From Flavobacteriales bacterium (GTDB lineage Bacteria > Bacteroidota > Bacteroidia > Flavobacteriales_D > Sanyastnellaceae): a DNA stretch of 64,000 nucleotides. The notes beneath the pieces were generated by a model that did not search any database, was not told the origin of the DNA, and saw only the letters and a program-made list of their open reading frames with translations. The stretch is taken from NCBI GenBank assembly GCA_002863125.1, contig PKEB01000006.1, positions 1 through 64,000 of the forward strand, read 5' to 3'. Below, piece by piece: positions 33,754-43,580 of the stretch (the stretch's first letter is position 1; every line of letters starts with the position of its first letter). The position numbers and the translations under genes were made by a program.

Positions 33754-34012
33754 ATTTACTCCTCCGCAAGCAGCGCATGAATCGAGCGGACATTGAGGCC
33801 CACGAAACGGCACGTGCGCACTTCGGTTTCGCAGATGCGGAGGACGAGGTTCATGGGCGCAGGTTTTCACCGGCAAGGTAATGCGACGAAGGCGCCCAAA
33901 CGAAATGAATCTAAATCGATTTTTCGGCACACCCTGTCGCAGTTACACACCTCATTTTTACATGCATTACCCGCCCTGTGCAACCTGGGTTCCTTTTGTC
34001 ATCGAAATCGTG

Positions 34013-34020
34013 TACTTTCG
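34013..34020 (+). promoter_or_regulatory. Candidate -7 box of susC
   Basis: TACTTTCG lies 61 nt before the susC start, with a TTTTG 14 nt upstream. It would give a 5' leader of about 50 nt, unlike the genes with boxes next to the start codon. Confidence 0.35.
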
Positions 34021-34081
34021 CCCAAATTGTGGTTAAGCGCAGCTCAATGAAGAGGCCGCCACACCTTCTAACCCAAATCCC

Positions 34082-37000
34082 ATGCTTCCGAAACTCATTC
34101 GAATGCAATCCAGTGTCCTGGCGGTATTGGCATTGCTATTGCTCGGCGGATTGACCCCGCTGATTGCCCAGGTTGACATCACCGGCTCCATCACCGATGG
34201 CGCGACCGGTGAGCCGCTCATCGGCGCGACCGTGATTCAAAAAGGAACCACGAACGGCACTAACGCCGGTGTCGATGGTTCGTTCACGTTGACCGTAGAA
34301 TCGCTTCCCACAGAAGTGATTTTCAGCTTCGTCGGTTACGAGGCGCAAATCAAAGAGATTACCAACACGCAGCCCTTGGCGATTGTGCTGGTGGAAGACG
34401 CCGAACTCGTCGGCGAAGTGGTCGTCGTAGGGTATGGCCGACAGAAGAAACGAGTCTCGACGGGATCCATTGCCAAAGTCACTGCGGAAGACATCGAGGG
34501 CATTCCCGTGCCGGACGTCATTTCGACGCTGGAAGGCCAAACTTCCGGTTTGCTTGTCAATGAATCGAGCGGACAACCCGGTGCTGGCAAGTCCATACTC
34601 GTTCGCGGTATTAGCACGAATGGTGACAACTCGCCACTTTTCATCGTAGATGGACTGCAACTTGGCAACATCGACAACATCAACCCTGCCGACATCGAGT
34701 CTATTGATGTATTGAAGGATGCGGCCTCCAGTGCCATCTACGGTGCCCGTGCAGCAAACGGGGTCGTCATCATCACCACCAAGAACGGCAGCGGTAAGGA
34801 CGAAGGAACCATCAGCTACCAGACGAGCTACTTGAATTCTCAGCCGTGGAAGCTCCCCGAGATGCTCGGTGCGGAAGATTACGTCATGCTCATCCGAGAA
34901 AAGTTTGCCAACAGCAACCAGACCTCTGCACTCGATGTACTGGGTTTCCCCAACATGGGCGACGAATTGACGGCCAACACGAACTGGATGGATGAAATCT
35001 TCAATCCAGCAACCGTGGTGAATCACCGTTTGACGGCCACCACCAAGAACTCCTACCTCTCGGTCGATTACTGGGACCAGACGGGAGTCATTGGTGGGGA
35101 GAAGTCCAACTACACACGTTACTCGGTGCGCTATAACAGCTCCAAGAAGTACAAGGACTTCATCACCATCGGCCAAAATCTCAACCTCAACCGTACCGAC
35201 AACAACAATATCGGAACGAACAGCGCGTTCGGCGGGGTACAATCTGATGCCTTTGCCTACGATCCCCTGACGCCGGTCTACGATGATGTCGGGCAATACG
35301 GCTTCGCACAGTCCCCATGGGTGCAAAAGGAATACATCAATCCTCTCAGCCGATTGTGGCTAATTAATGGCGATGGCAAATCGGACCAAATGATCGGAAA
35401 CTTCTTCCTCGAAGCCGAACTCTTTGACGGTTTCAGTGTCAAAACGGACATCGGCTTTGACCTGAACTGGTGGGATTACCGAAGCTTCACCCCGACCTAT
35501 GAATTCCACCCTGCCGCGCAAAACCTGACCAACGACGTGAGCCAAGGTTCTGGAAACTTCCAAGGCATCCAGTGGGAAAACACGGCGCACTACACACGCT
35601 CCAAGGACAAGCACAATTTTGATCTCCTCGCCGGCACATCGTACCGGGCCAACGACTTCCGACAAGTCGGCGGCTCAACTTCAGAACTACCGATTGACAA
35701 TCAGTTCGACCCCAACTTCCAGTACCTTGATGCTGGCCAAGACACCTTAGACAATACTTTCGGCGGAGCGAACGTACACTACGCGCTGATAAGCACGTTC
35801 GGACGTGTGCTGTACAACTACGATGAGAAATACCTCTTCTCTGCAACGCTTCGCCGCGATGGCTCGTCAAACTTCGGCCCGGGCAACCAGTTCGGTGTAT
35901 TCCCTTCCGCCTCGGTCGGTTGGGTTGCCTCCAAAGAAGGGTTCATGGAAACCATCGAGCCGGTTAGCTTCCTGAAGCTGCGCGCTTCATGGGGGATCAA
36001 TGGCTCGGACCGCATCTCGCCGCTGAGCTACGTTAGCCGCATTGAACGCGTATTCACCTACGCCTTCGGTTCGGAAAGCCAAACCCTGAACACCGGTACG
36101 GCCCTCGCCACGCCGCCCAACCCCAATGTGAAATGGGAGGAGAGTGAGCAAATCGATATCGGTGTCGAACTCGGAATGTTTGACGACAAACTCACCGTTG
36201 AAGCGGACTTCTACCGAAAGACCACCAAAGACCTGCTCATGACGCAGCAGATTCCGGGCTACATCGGTGCCACCAACAACCCAACTTCCAATCTCGGTGA
36301 GATTCGCAACCAAGGGATTGACCTGGTCTTGGGCTACCGCGCCGGTCAAGGCGATTTGAAGTGGAACACCCAGCTGACTTACACCCACTTCAAGAATGAA
36401 GTGATCAGCGTCGCCGGTGAAACCGGTTACCTCAACGGTTGGGGCTGGCCCGTTCGCAACACGGCCATTACACGTATGACCGAAGGGTACGAAGTAGGCC
36501 ACTTCGTGGGGTACCAAGCGGACGGTATTTTCCAAAACCAAGGCGAAATCTTCAGCCACGTAAACGCCGAAGGTAGCCTCCTCCAGCCCAATGCTGCTCC
36601 TGGGGACATCCGATTCCTCGATACCAACGGCGACGGCACCATCAACTCCGATGACATCGCGGACATCGGCAGCCCTTGGCCCAAGCACATCATCGGCTTG
36701 AGCGCCAGCGTCACATACAAAGACTTCTACGCAAGCGCCATCTTCAACGCCCAAATCGGCCACGAGATCTACCGCACGTACGAGCGTTCAGACGTCACGT
36801 TCTCCAACTACCAGAGCTTCTGGTTGGGCCGTTGGACGCCGGAAAACCCCAGCACGGAGTTGCCGCGTTTGACATCAACGGACCCCAACAACAACCAGCG
36901 TCCTTCGGATTTCTACCTCGAAAACGGAAACTTCCTCCGCCTGCGCAACCTGCAAATCGGCTGGAACGTTCCCGCGAACATCTTGGAGAAATTCAACATG

Positions 37001-37168
37001 AAGGAGGCCAAAATTTACCTCACGGGTACCAACCTCTTCACCTTAACCAAGTACCGCGGATTTGACCCCGACATCGGGACCAGTGGCTGGATCTTGGATA
37101 CCGGCATCGACAAAGGTTTCTACCCGAACAACCGCTCCATCGGTGCGGGCCTCAACGTTTCATTCTAA
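34082..37168 (+). CDS. susC: SusC/RagA-type TonB-linked outer-membrane transporter (beta-glucan locus)
   Basis: A 1028-residue outer-membrane glycan importer. Signal peptide to about residue 30 (LIAQ), then a CarboxypepD_reg-like domain (GSITDGATGEPLIGATV), the SusC-specific VVVVGYGRQKK segment, a plug domain with VLKDAASSAIYGARAANGVVIITTK (a SusC hallmark, here paraphrased from its flanking residues) and a barrel ending NVSF. The barrel is closed by the SusD lipoprotein encoded 12 nt downstream. It imports oligosaccharides using TonB energy; the surrounding GH3, GH5 and GH16 genes point to beta-1,3-glucan. The ATG at 34082 begins the signal peptide with MLPKLIRMQSSVL. Confidence 0.95.
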   Translation: MLPKLIRMQSSVLAVLALLLLGGLTPLIAQVDITGSITDGATGEPLIGATVIQKGTTNGTNAGVDGSFTLTVESLPTEVIFSFVGYEAQIKEITNTQPLAIVLVEDAELVGEVVVVGYGRQKKRVSTGSIAKVTAEDIEGIPVPDVISTLEGQTSGLLVNESSGQPGAGKSILVRGISTNGDNSPLFIVDGLQLGNIDNINPADIESIDVLKDAASSAIYGARAANGVVIITTKNGSGKDEGTISYQTSYLNSQPWKLPEMLGAEDYVMLIREKFANSNQTSALDVLGFPNMGDELTANTNWMDEIFNPATVVNHRLTATTKNSYLSVDYWDQTGVIGGEKSNYTRYSVRYNSSKKYKDFITIGQNLNLNRTDNNNIGTNSAFGGVQSDAFAYDPLTPVYDDVGQYGFAQSPWVQKEYINPLSRLWLINGDGKSDQMIGNFFLEAELFDGFSVKTDIGFDLNWWDYRSFTPTYEFHPAAQNLTNDVSQGSGNFQGIQWENTAHYTRSKDKHNFDLLAGTSYRANDFRQVGGSTSELPIDNQFDPNFQYLDAGQDTLDNTFGGANVHYALISTFGRVLYNYDEKYLFSATLRRDGSSNFGPGNQFGVFPSASVGWVASKEGFMETIEPVSFLKLRASWGINGSDRISPLSYVSRIERVFTYAFGSESQTLNTGTALATPPNPNVKWEESEQIDIGVELGMFDDKLTVEADFYRKTTKDLLMTQQIPGYIGATNNPTSNLGEIRNQGIDLVLGYRAGQGDLKWNTQLTYTHFKNEVISVAGETGYLNGWGWPVRNTAITRMTEGYEVGHFVGYQADGIFQNQGEIFSHVNAEGSLLQPNAAPGDIRFLDTNGDGTINSDDIADIGSPWPKHIIGLSASVTYKDFYASAIFNAQIGHEIYRTYERSDVTFSNYQSFWLGRWTPENPSTELPRLTSTDPNNNQRPSDFYLENGNFLRLRNLQIGWNVPANILEKFNMKEAKIYLTGTNLFTLTKYRGFDPDIGTSGWILDTGIDKGFYPNNRSIGAGLNVSF

Positions 37169-37180
37169 AGCTCAGAACTC

Positions 37181-38821
37181 ATGATTAAGCACCTACGCAA
37201 AGTAACGCTCCTTCTCGCCCTCGCTTTGAGCTTTGGAGCCTGTAACAAAGATCGACTCCAAGTGGACCCTGTGAACCAGGTCCTGTCAAGCACCTACTAC
37301 CAAACGGAACTGCACGTGTCCGAAGCACTCATTGGTGCCTACGACCCGGTCGGTTGGACCATGGCCTATGGGCAGTGGATTTCCCCTGTGATGTTTGGTG
37401 AGATTCGCTCGGATAATGCCAACGCCGGTGGCGACCCCTCCAACAACGACCAGCCCGGATGGCAGGAATTCGATGATTTCACGGAAACCAATACCAACAC
37501 CGTACTTCACCCCCTCTACCGCCGCAGCTACATCGGAATCAACCGGGTGAACAGCCTGTTGAGCAACACGGACACAAGTGACCCCGCGTTGTCTTCCGAT
37601 GCAGTGCAATTGTACCTCGCGGAGGCAAAATTCCTACGGGCGTTTTACCACTTTGAAGTGTTCCGTCATTTCGGTCCCATCCCGGTTATCACCGAGGAAT
37701 TGGCCCCCGACGAAGTGAGTTTGCAGCGCAATACCCTCTCCGAGGTGATGCAGCAAATCATCGATGACTGCGAGGATGCGGCAGCGTTACTTCCCGTCAT
37801 GCCGGTTTCAGGCCAGGAAGGACGTGCCACGAAAGGTGCCGCCTTGGCACTGATGGGCAAGGCCTACCTCTACTGGGCAGACCTAAGCGGCGACGATGCC
37901 ACGAAATTTGATGCTGCAGCATCGGCGCTGCAAGAAGTGGTGGACTTGGGCGCGTACGAATTGGTGGACGATTTGGAATCGCTTTACACCCAAGGCACAC
38001 GCAACACCACCGAAGCCGTTTTTGAAATACAGCACAACCCCCTCTACACCAGTGATTGGGGTTGGTTTGAAGGAATCGACGGCAACGGTATTATTCAATT
38101 GTGCGGCATCCGCGGCTTGTGCGCAGATCACCCTACCTTGGAAGCGGGCTGGGGATTCCTGTCTGTTACAGAAGGATTGTACAACCATTTCTTGGATGAC
38201 GATCATTTCCGCCGGGACGTGGCTATTTCGTCGGAGGCTACATTGGAGCAAGACATGATCGATGCAGGACTTTCCTGTGACCCCATCGTCGACGCGACCC
38301 AGAATAACCCCATCGACTACACGGGCTACTTCCAAGCCAAGTACCAAAACTTCAAAGCGTTTGCCGGTACCAACATCAACGGCGGCAACGAGCACTTGAC
38401 GAAGGCGCAGAACACGCATTACATCCGGTACGCTGATGTCCTGCTGATGCTGGCTGAGGCCTTGCACCGCGGGTCGGGCGACGACGGCTCTGCCATGGCT
38501 CACATTGATGCCGTCCGCGAGCGGGCTGCTGGACCGGGCGACAATGCCGGAACATTCCGTACCGCATCGCAGTTGATGGCAGATGAGGGCATGAGCCTGC
38601 TCGACGTCATTTGGTACGAACGCCGTGCGGAGTTCGCTTGCGAAGGCGACCGCTGGACCGACCTCGTGCGCTCAGGACGCGCGGAATCTAGCCTGTTCGT
38701 TGGCGACGGTGACAAAGAAGGTAATTTCGACGACGAGAGCCTCTGGCTTCCCGTTGCACTGGAAGAGACTGTCATCGCCAACGGCATGACCACGTACCCG
38801 GATGCTTCCCTTTTTGATTGA
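37181..38821 (+). CDS. susD: SusD/RagB-family glycan-binding lipoprotein
   Basis: A 546-residue surface lipoprotein (lipobox FGAC at about 17-20). NQVLSSTYYQTELHVSEALIGAYD is the SusD N-terminal tetratricopeptide start, YLAEAKFLRAFYHFEVFRHFG the central helix pair, and IRYADVLLMLAEALHR plus IWYERRAEFACEGDRWTDLVRSG near the end are SusD signatures. It covers the SusC pore and binds the glycan. It begins 12 nt after susC and is followed after 29 nt by the PKD lipoprotein gene, forming one operon. Confidence 0.95.
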   Translation: MIKHLRKVTLLLALALSFGACNKDRLQVDPVNQVLSSTYYQTELHVSEALIGAYDPVGWTMAYGQWISPVMFGEIRSDNANAGGDPSNNDQPGWQEFDDFTETNTNTVLHPLYRRSYIGINRVNSLLSNTDTSDPALSSDAVQLYLAEAKFLRAFYHFEVFRHFGPIPVITEELAPDEVSLQRNTLSEVMQQIIDDCEDAAALLPVMPVSGQEGRATKGAALALMGKAYLYWADLSGDDATKFDAAASALQEVVDLGAYELVDDLESLYTQGTRNTTEAVFEIQHNPLYTSDWGWFEGIDGNGIIQLCGIRGLCADHPTLEAGWGFLSVTEGLYNHFLDDDHFRRDVAISSEATLEQDMIDAGLSCDPIVDATQNNPIDYTGYFQAKYQNFKAFAGTNINGGNEHLTKAQNTHYIRYADVLLMLAEALHRGSGDDGSAMAHIDAVRERAAGPGDNAGTFRTASQLMADEGMSLLDVIWYERRAEFACEGDRWTDLVRSGRAESSLFVGDGDKEGNFDDESLWLPVALEETVIANGMTTYPDASLFD

Positions 38822-38850
38822 TTATAACAACCATTCATAATTCTAATCCA

Positions 38851-40551
38851 ATGAACCTTAACAAATTCATTTACGGTCTCGGACTCACCCTGTTGGGCGG
38901 TCTCGTTTTGACCGGATGCCGGAAGGACGATCCGGAGGAACCCGGCGATACCGTCGCAACGTTCCAATACGAAATCAGCGCAGGCAACTGGGCCGAGGTC
39001 ACCTTCACCAACTACTCGCAAAACGCAAGCTCGTACGCTTGGGACTTCGGCGATGGCAACACCAGCACTGAAGAGAGCCCCGTGCACACGTACGCAGCGG
39101 GTGGTACTTATAATGTCACACTTACGGCTACAGGCGCTGCAGGTTCGGCCTCACGTACAGAGACCATCAACATCGTTGACCCCAACACCGCTGGGATGTT
39201 CTTGTCAGGCGCAGAGGGTAAGACATGGTACCTCGACCGAGAAGCGATTGCCATGGGCATCGGCCCCGGACCGGGTGATGTTTCTTGGTGGTCTTTCGGT
39301 GGCGTAACCCCCTTGGGTGAGCGTCCGTGCATCCTCGATGATGCATACACCTTCAATCCCGACGGAACGTGGGAAAAGAACACCGGCGGAACCTTGTTTG
39401 TCGATTCAGATGCCAACGGCGGATGGCTCGGAAACAGCTTCGAAACATGCTACGACGAGACCACGCCTGACCTCTTTGTTGGTCCCAATGGCGAGGACTT
39501 GAGCGCCTTTGCAGACGGAGGTGACTACACTTACAGCTTCGACCCAGCTCAAGGCATGATCTCCATCGAGGGATTCGGCGCCTACATTGGACTGGCTCAG
39601 AAGACGAACGACGGCGACAGCTACATCCCCGTTTCAACGAAGATGTACACCGTCCTCAACATGGAGACAGGTGCGAATTCAGATCGTATGGAAATCGCTT
39701 TGGTCATGCCTGACGGCGCGGCTTGGACGTTCTACCTCGTGCACTATCACGATGCCAACGACCTTCCTCCCATTCCGATCGCAGGTCCTGCAGCGAGCTT
39801 CAGCTACGTCAAAGAAGGAACCACAGTGACTTTCACCAACACGTCGAATAACGCTACATCTGCGAACTGGGACTTTGGTGATGGCAACTTCAGCACCGAC
39901 TACAACGCGGTTCACACCTACGCGGCGGACGGCGATTACACGGTGACCTTGACGGTCAGTGACGACAACTTCGCCACCGATGAAGCCACAGAAACCATCT
40001 CTATCAGTTCAGCCGTATTCACTGCTGCAGACCTCTCAAGTGCAGAGGGCAAGGTGTGGCGATTGGACGGTGAAGGCTCCTACATCGTCGGACCTGCTCA
40101 AGGAAGCGGCGAATGGTGGGGCGGTTTGGACGCTGCCGGCGTCGTGGAGCGCTACTGCCAGATGGATGATGAATTCATCTTCTACGACGATGGAACCTTC
40201 GTTATCGATACACAAGGCGACGTGTGGGCGGAAAGCTACATGGGCGGCAACAACGAATGCCTGACCGATGAGTCATTGGTCGCTCCGTTTGACGTCTTTG
40301 GATCGGGAACGCACGCGTTCACAACAACCGGTGCAGAAATCACCGTCAACGGCCTTGGTGCATACATCGGTTTCAACAAAGCCTCGAACGAAGGTGAATT
40401 ACCAAACGAAGGAACCGGTACGCCAGCGTCAACAATCACCTACGAGGTTTACGAGTACAGCAACAACGATGCTGAGCGCTTGACCATCACCGTGGATTAC
40501 GGTGAGAACCCAGGTGAAGCCTACTGGACCATTCGTTTGATTGCTGAATAA
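38851..40551 (+). CDS. Surface lipoprotein with two PKD plus beta-sandwich units (SusE/F-position glycan-binding protein)
   Basis: A 566-residue lipoprotein (lipobox LTGC). It consists of two similar halves, each a PKD domain followed by an all-beta unit. PKD1 spans about 36-108 with YAWDFGDGNTSTEESPVHTYA; PKD2 spans about 315-388 with NWDFGDGNFSTDYNAVHTYA. The units at 115-305 and 392-566 share LSxAEGKxWxLD near the start, W-rich segments (VSWWSFGG, GEWWGGLD) and a FGAYIG or LGAYIG motif. The third position after SusC and SusD is where surface glycan-binding proteins are encoded, and PKD lipoproteins occur there in laminarin loci. A terminator follows at 40573. Confidence 0.8.
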   Translation: MNLNKFIYGLGLTLLGGLVLTGCRKDDPEEPGDTVATFQYEISAGNWAEVTFTNYSQNASSYAWDFGDGNTSTEESPVHTYAAGGTYNVTLTATGAAGSASRTETINIVDPNTAGMFLSGAEGKTWYLDREAIAMGIGPGPGDVSWWSFGGVTPLGERPCILDDAYTFNPDGTWEKNTGGTLFVDSDANGGWLGNSFETCYDETTPDLFVGPNGEDLSAFADGGDYTYSFDPAQGMISIEGFGAYIGLAQKTNDGDSYIPVSTKMYTVLNMETGANSDRMEIALVMPDGAAWTFYLVHYHDANDLPPIPIAGPAASFSYVKEGTTVTFTNTSNNATSANWDFGDGNFSTDYNAVHTYAADGDYTVTLTVSDDNFATDEATETISISSAVFTAADLSSAEGKVWRLDGEGSYIVGPAQGSGEWWGGLDAAGVVERYCQMDDEFIFYDDGTFVIDTQGDVWAESYMGGNNECLTDESLVAPFDVFGSGTHAFTTTGAEITVNGLGAYIGFNKASNEGELPNEGTGTPASTITYEVYEYSNNDAERLTITVDYGENPGEAYWTIRLIAE

Positions 40552-40572
40552 TCAAGCACATCCCTCCACGAG

Positions 40573-40607
40573 AAAAGGGAATCGGCCATGCGCCGGTTCC
40601 CTTTTTT
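40573..40607 (+). terminator. Intrinsic terminator after the susCD operon
   Basis: AAAAGGGAA-T-CGGC (40573-40586) pairs with GCCG-G-TTCCCTTTT (40592-40605) around CATGC, followed by more T. It is 21 nt after the stop of the PKD lipoprotein gene. Confidence 0.9.
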
Positions 40608-40675
40608 CTTTCCTTGAGTTCCGAGTGGATTTGCAACTGATTCCCTTCCTGCTTACCCACCTATTTGCCCAAAAC

Positions 40676-40712
40676 AAAAAAGGGAACTCGTAAGACACCA
40701 GTTCCCTTTCTT
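40676..40712. terminator. Bidirectional intrinsic terminator between convergent genes
   Basis: AAAGGGAACT and AGTTCCCTTT pair perfectly over 10 bp around an 11-nt loop, with an A-run left and a T-rich run right. It lies 19 nt beyond the GH5 stop codon on the minus strand and 125 nt after the PKD gene. Confidence 0.88.
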
Positions 40713-40730
40713 TTCAAAATGAGTCCCCGC

Positions 40731-43469
40731 TTATTCGGGAATCTTGATGAACCGCCCGACGTCCACCGTTTCGTCTTCGCGCAGGATGAACACGTTGTAC
40801 AAGCCGGCGGCCCAATCGCTTACAACGATGCGTTCTTGGATGGTGGAAACGTCGCGGAAGACCTTTCCGTAAACCGGACGGCCGCGGTTGTCGTAAATGC
40901 TCAAGGTCAAGTCTTGACGGAAGAACAGACCGAAAGCGATGTTGACCTCGTTCACCGTAGGGTTCGGGTAGGCAACCACGGTTTGGTATGGGAATTCAAA
41001 CACGGTGTCGTCGTCGATATCACCGAGGTACTTGAATTCAATCCAGTTCAAATTGAACGGAGCCGCGGTCACGAGGACGCGCAACTGGTATTCGCCGGAC
41101 GCATTGAGGGTAACCGTCTCCGTGGTGGTCTGCCACGTCTGCCACCCGCCAGTGGACGGGAATTCAGCTTCGCACACATACGTATTGATGCCACTGTCGT
41201 GCAGCAATACCAGCTCGACCCCACCTGCGCTTTGTGACGCCGTGCGGAACGAAACGTCGTAATCGCCGCTGTACAGGACATTGACATCGTACAGCATGTA
41301 GTCACCCGGATCGAGGTAGCCGATGTTCAGGCCGCCCCCAACGTCTGTGGTGCTCTCAATCTCAACGCCTTCGGCTTCAACAAAATTCTCAACCTCAATC
41401 CAACCGGGAATCGGGTAGACGAAATCCAGGGTGTTGTCAACCGGCTCTTGCGTGAACTGCTGCAGACTGCTTCCATCAGCAGCGGTAATACCAGAACCCG
41501 TGTAGGAGATGGTCAAGTCTTGCGTAGCCAAGAGTAGCTCATCCATATCGAAGACAATGGTTTGGTCATTTTCAGTACTCATACTCAAGGTATTGAAGGC
41601 AAGCGGCAGACCGTTGTCGAAGATTTGGAAATCCGACACCTCGGCATTGAGTGGTTGGCTGATCGGCTTGTTCAACGTCAAGGCAATCTGGTTGGCATTC
41701 AGCGTACGCGCCGTCAAATACGCCATGTCTACCTCATCAGCGGGGATGCCGGTAAACGTAAAGTCGAAGCTGCCGACGTTGAATCCCGATTGGTCCGCTT
41801 GGAAGCGCACCGTCTGCACACCTTCCATCAGCAGTACGTCCTCGATGGTCAGGGTGGACCAATTGCTGGTACCGCCTGTCGTCTGTACGTTGATCGACGA
41901 AGTGACTTGGACACCGTCGACGTCTAGGTGGAAAATGCCATTCGAGCCGTCCGCCGCCACGCGCAGATCGATGTCATACAAGCCAGAGGTCGCCACATCC
42001 ACCGTGTAGTCCATCCATTCGTCCATGGAAATCCACCCCACGTTGTAGCCGTTGGAATTCAACTGGTCCGTTGAAAATTCAATGTCAACACCATCGTTGC
42101 GGTATTGCCAACCGTTGTTCCACGCCGTGAACTCACCGGTCGTCACATGGAACGTGGCCACCTGTTCATCATTGTAGGCGTAGCCTTGGCGGCCCAAGTC
42201 AAAATCCGATGCGTACACCAAACCGGGCACGGGATGTGGCTCTCCGTGAAAGGGCTTGGTCTCGTCCGTGGCGACTTGCCGGAACATAGCATCGGGGACA
42301 TTGGTCTGGATGACGCAATTCTCAGTTTTCAATCCCTCGGCTAATTCCATCAACGAAGCCGTGGCGACTTCCACCGAAGGCTGCAATGCATTGCCGTTCC
42401 AGTAGTCGAGCAAATCCTGGTAGCCATCTGTCTTGGCGATGGACATGGGGCAAGAGATGCTTTCGATTTTCTTCAGTGGCCACCACGCCCAGCCCATGTT
42501 CAAGTCTTCGAGCAAGTGGATGGCATCCCGGAACCAAGCGTTACCGTTTTCACCGCTTTCTCCCACGTAAAGCGGCACGTTGTGTTCATCGCGGAGGGAG
42601 GTCACAAACTCCATATCCACCGGCTCGTTCTTACTCCAGTATTTGTGTGGAGAGTATACCAGTTGATCATCCCACGGCGGGGTCAAACCCGTGAAGTCGT
42701 TGGCAAACCAGTTGCCCTCGATGAAAATGATATGGTCCGGGTCGACCGTGCGGATGCTGTCTGTGCACTGCATGTACAGGCTACGCAAAGCGGATCCATT
42801 CGGAAGGTTCCAGTTGGGTTCGTTGAGCAAGTCGTACCCGGCGACCCATTGTTCGCCTACGTAGTGCTCGGCAATGCGCTTCCAAAGCGCCACCATTTTG
42901 TTCTTGTTTTCGATGCTCTCCCACAGGGAAGGATTCGCCGGATTGTAGTCCGAGATCTCCTGCGCATAGCCCTGACCGCCGGGAGCTGCGTGCAGGTCCA
43001 AGATGACGTACATCTCGTTGGCGGCGCACCAAGCCACCAAACTGTCGGTCAATTCAAACCCGGTGTCGATCCAGGTGTTTTCGCCGGCTACCGGCTCGTC
43101 CTCAATGGGGAGTGTCCAGAGGTTGTAGTGCATGGGGAGGCGCACGGAGTTGAATCCCCACGCCTTCAGCGAGTCGATGTCCGACTTCTGGACGTGGTTG
43201 TGCAACCAGGCGTCATACCACGCGTCGGTGTTTTCGACCCCAATGAGGTCTTCAATCATGGCGCGGATCTCGTACTGCGGCCCGGCAAACCCGCTGGTTT
43301 GCATCATATAGCCCTCTTGCACCATCCAACCGCCCAAGCCCATTCCACGAAGCAACATCGGCTCGCCAGCCTCATTCACAATGTTTTGGCCATCAACACT
43401 CAAAAAATGCTGGGCACTGATCGGCCCGAGGCCGAGAAAAACAAGCAAAACAATGAATACGCACCTCAT
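40731..43469 (-). CDS. Secreted GH5 glycoside hydrolase with two carbohydrate-binding modules and T9SS domain
   Basis: A 912-residue secreted enzyme. Signal peptide 1-20 (ISAQ). The GH5 barrel spans about 25-390: RGMGLGGWMVQEGYM at the start, FNSVRLPMHYNLW, YDLLNEPNW (acid/base Glu217) and LYVGESGENG (nucleophile Glu304). Residues about 415-560 and 690-830 are two CBM6-like modules (GMxxxDFDLG-type start, then NVGWISMDEWMDYTVDV; IEVENFVEAEGVEIE, then NIGYLDPGDYMLYDV), separated by a beta-sandwich at about 570-680. The end (VVAYPNPTVNEV, then IYDNRGRPVYG) is a T9SS type A domain. Likely beta-1,3- or beta-1,6-glucan side-chain cleavage; the subfamily cannot be read. The TTG-side extension upstream of 43469 was rejected. 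Confidence 0.9.
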   Translation of the reverse strand: MRCVFIVLLVFLGLGPISAQHFLSVDGQNIVNEAGEPMLLRGMGLGGWMVQEGYMMQTSGFAGPQYEIRAMIEDLIGVENTDAWYDAWLHNHVQKSDIDSLKAWGFNSVRLPMHYNLWTLPIEDEPVAGENTWIDTGFELTDSLVAWCAANEMYVILDLHAAPGGQGYAQEISDYNPANPSLWESIENKNKMVALWKRIAEHYVGEQWVAGYDLLNEPNWNLPNGSALRSLYMQCTDSIRTVDPDHIIFIEGNWFANDFTGLTPPWDDQLVYSPHKYWSKNEPVDMEFVTSLRDEHNVPLYVGESGENGNAWFRDAIHLLEDLNMGWAWWPLKKIESISCPMSIAKTDGYQDLLDYWNGNALQPSVEVATASLMELAEGLKTENCVIQTNVPDAMFRQVATDETKPFHGEPHPVPGLVYASDFDLGRQGYAYNDEQVATFHVTTGEFTAWNNGWQYRNDGVDIEFSTDQLNSNGYNVGWISMDEWMDYTVDVATSGLYDIDLRVAADGSNGIFHLDVDGVQVTSSINVQTTGGTSNWSTLTIEDVLLMEGVQTVRFQADQSGFNVGSFDFTFTGIPADEVDMAYLTARTLNANQIALTLNKPISQPLNAEVSDFQIFDNGLPLAFNTLSMSTENDQTIVFDMDELLLATQDLTISYTGSGITAADGSSLQQFTQEPVDNTLDFVYPIPGWIEVENFVEAEGVEIESTTDVGGGLNIGYLDPGDYMLYDVNVLYSGDYDVSFRTASQSAGGVELVLLHDSGINTYVCEAEFPSTGGWQTWQTTTETVTLNASGEYQLRVLVTAAPFNLNWIEFKYLGDIDDDTVFEFPYQTVVAYPNPTVNEVNIAFGLFFRQDLTLSIYDNRGRPVYGKVFRDVSTIQERIVVSDWAAGLYNVFILREDETVDVGRFIKIPE

Positions 43470-43504
43470 GTCCTTATGATTAAGTTCGCTAAATTTATGC
43501 GTGT

Positions 43505-43533
43505 GAAAAATACAACCTTTTGCGATACCCAAA
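43505..43533 (-). promoter_or_regulatory. Promoter of the GH5 gene
   Basis: On the minus strand TTTG (43533-43530) is followed by TATTTTTC (43512-43505), 17 nt after the TTG. This fits the Bacteroidota -33/-7 pattern with a single mismatch. The -7 box is 35 nt before the start, giving a normal 5' UTR. Confidence 0.55.
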
Positions 43534-43580
43534 AGCCTTAATGGTGTTGCAAATCATTGTTTCAAAACGCCCTTAAACTC

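Larger units (their letters stand above)
33727..34081. other. 355-bp divergent control region between GH3 and susC
   Basis: No credible gene is present. The segment holds a TATATTCG box facing the GH3 gene (33753-33746, minus), a TACTTTCG box facing susC (34013-34020, plus) and a perfect AAATCGATTT palindrome (33913-33922). A 32-codon open frame on the minus strand (33853-33755) has no recognisable features. The region is the likely control point of the glucan utilization locus, though no regulator gene is encoded beside it. Confidence 0.5.

Noticed and set aside
33755-33853. 32-codon open frame on the minus strand upstream of GH3
   Set aside because: Short, no signal or motif, and it overlaps the candidate GH3 promoter.
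33913-33922. AAATCGATTT palindrome as a specific operator
   Set aside because: Perfect but short and AT-rich; a 10-bp palindrome is expected by chance many times in a window of this size, so it is only mentioned with the control region.
34136-35326. 396-residue open frame antisense to susC
   Set aside because: Long but a shadow of a strongly conserved transporter gene; no recognisable features.
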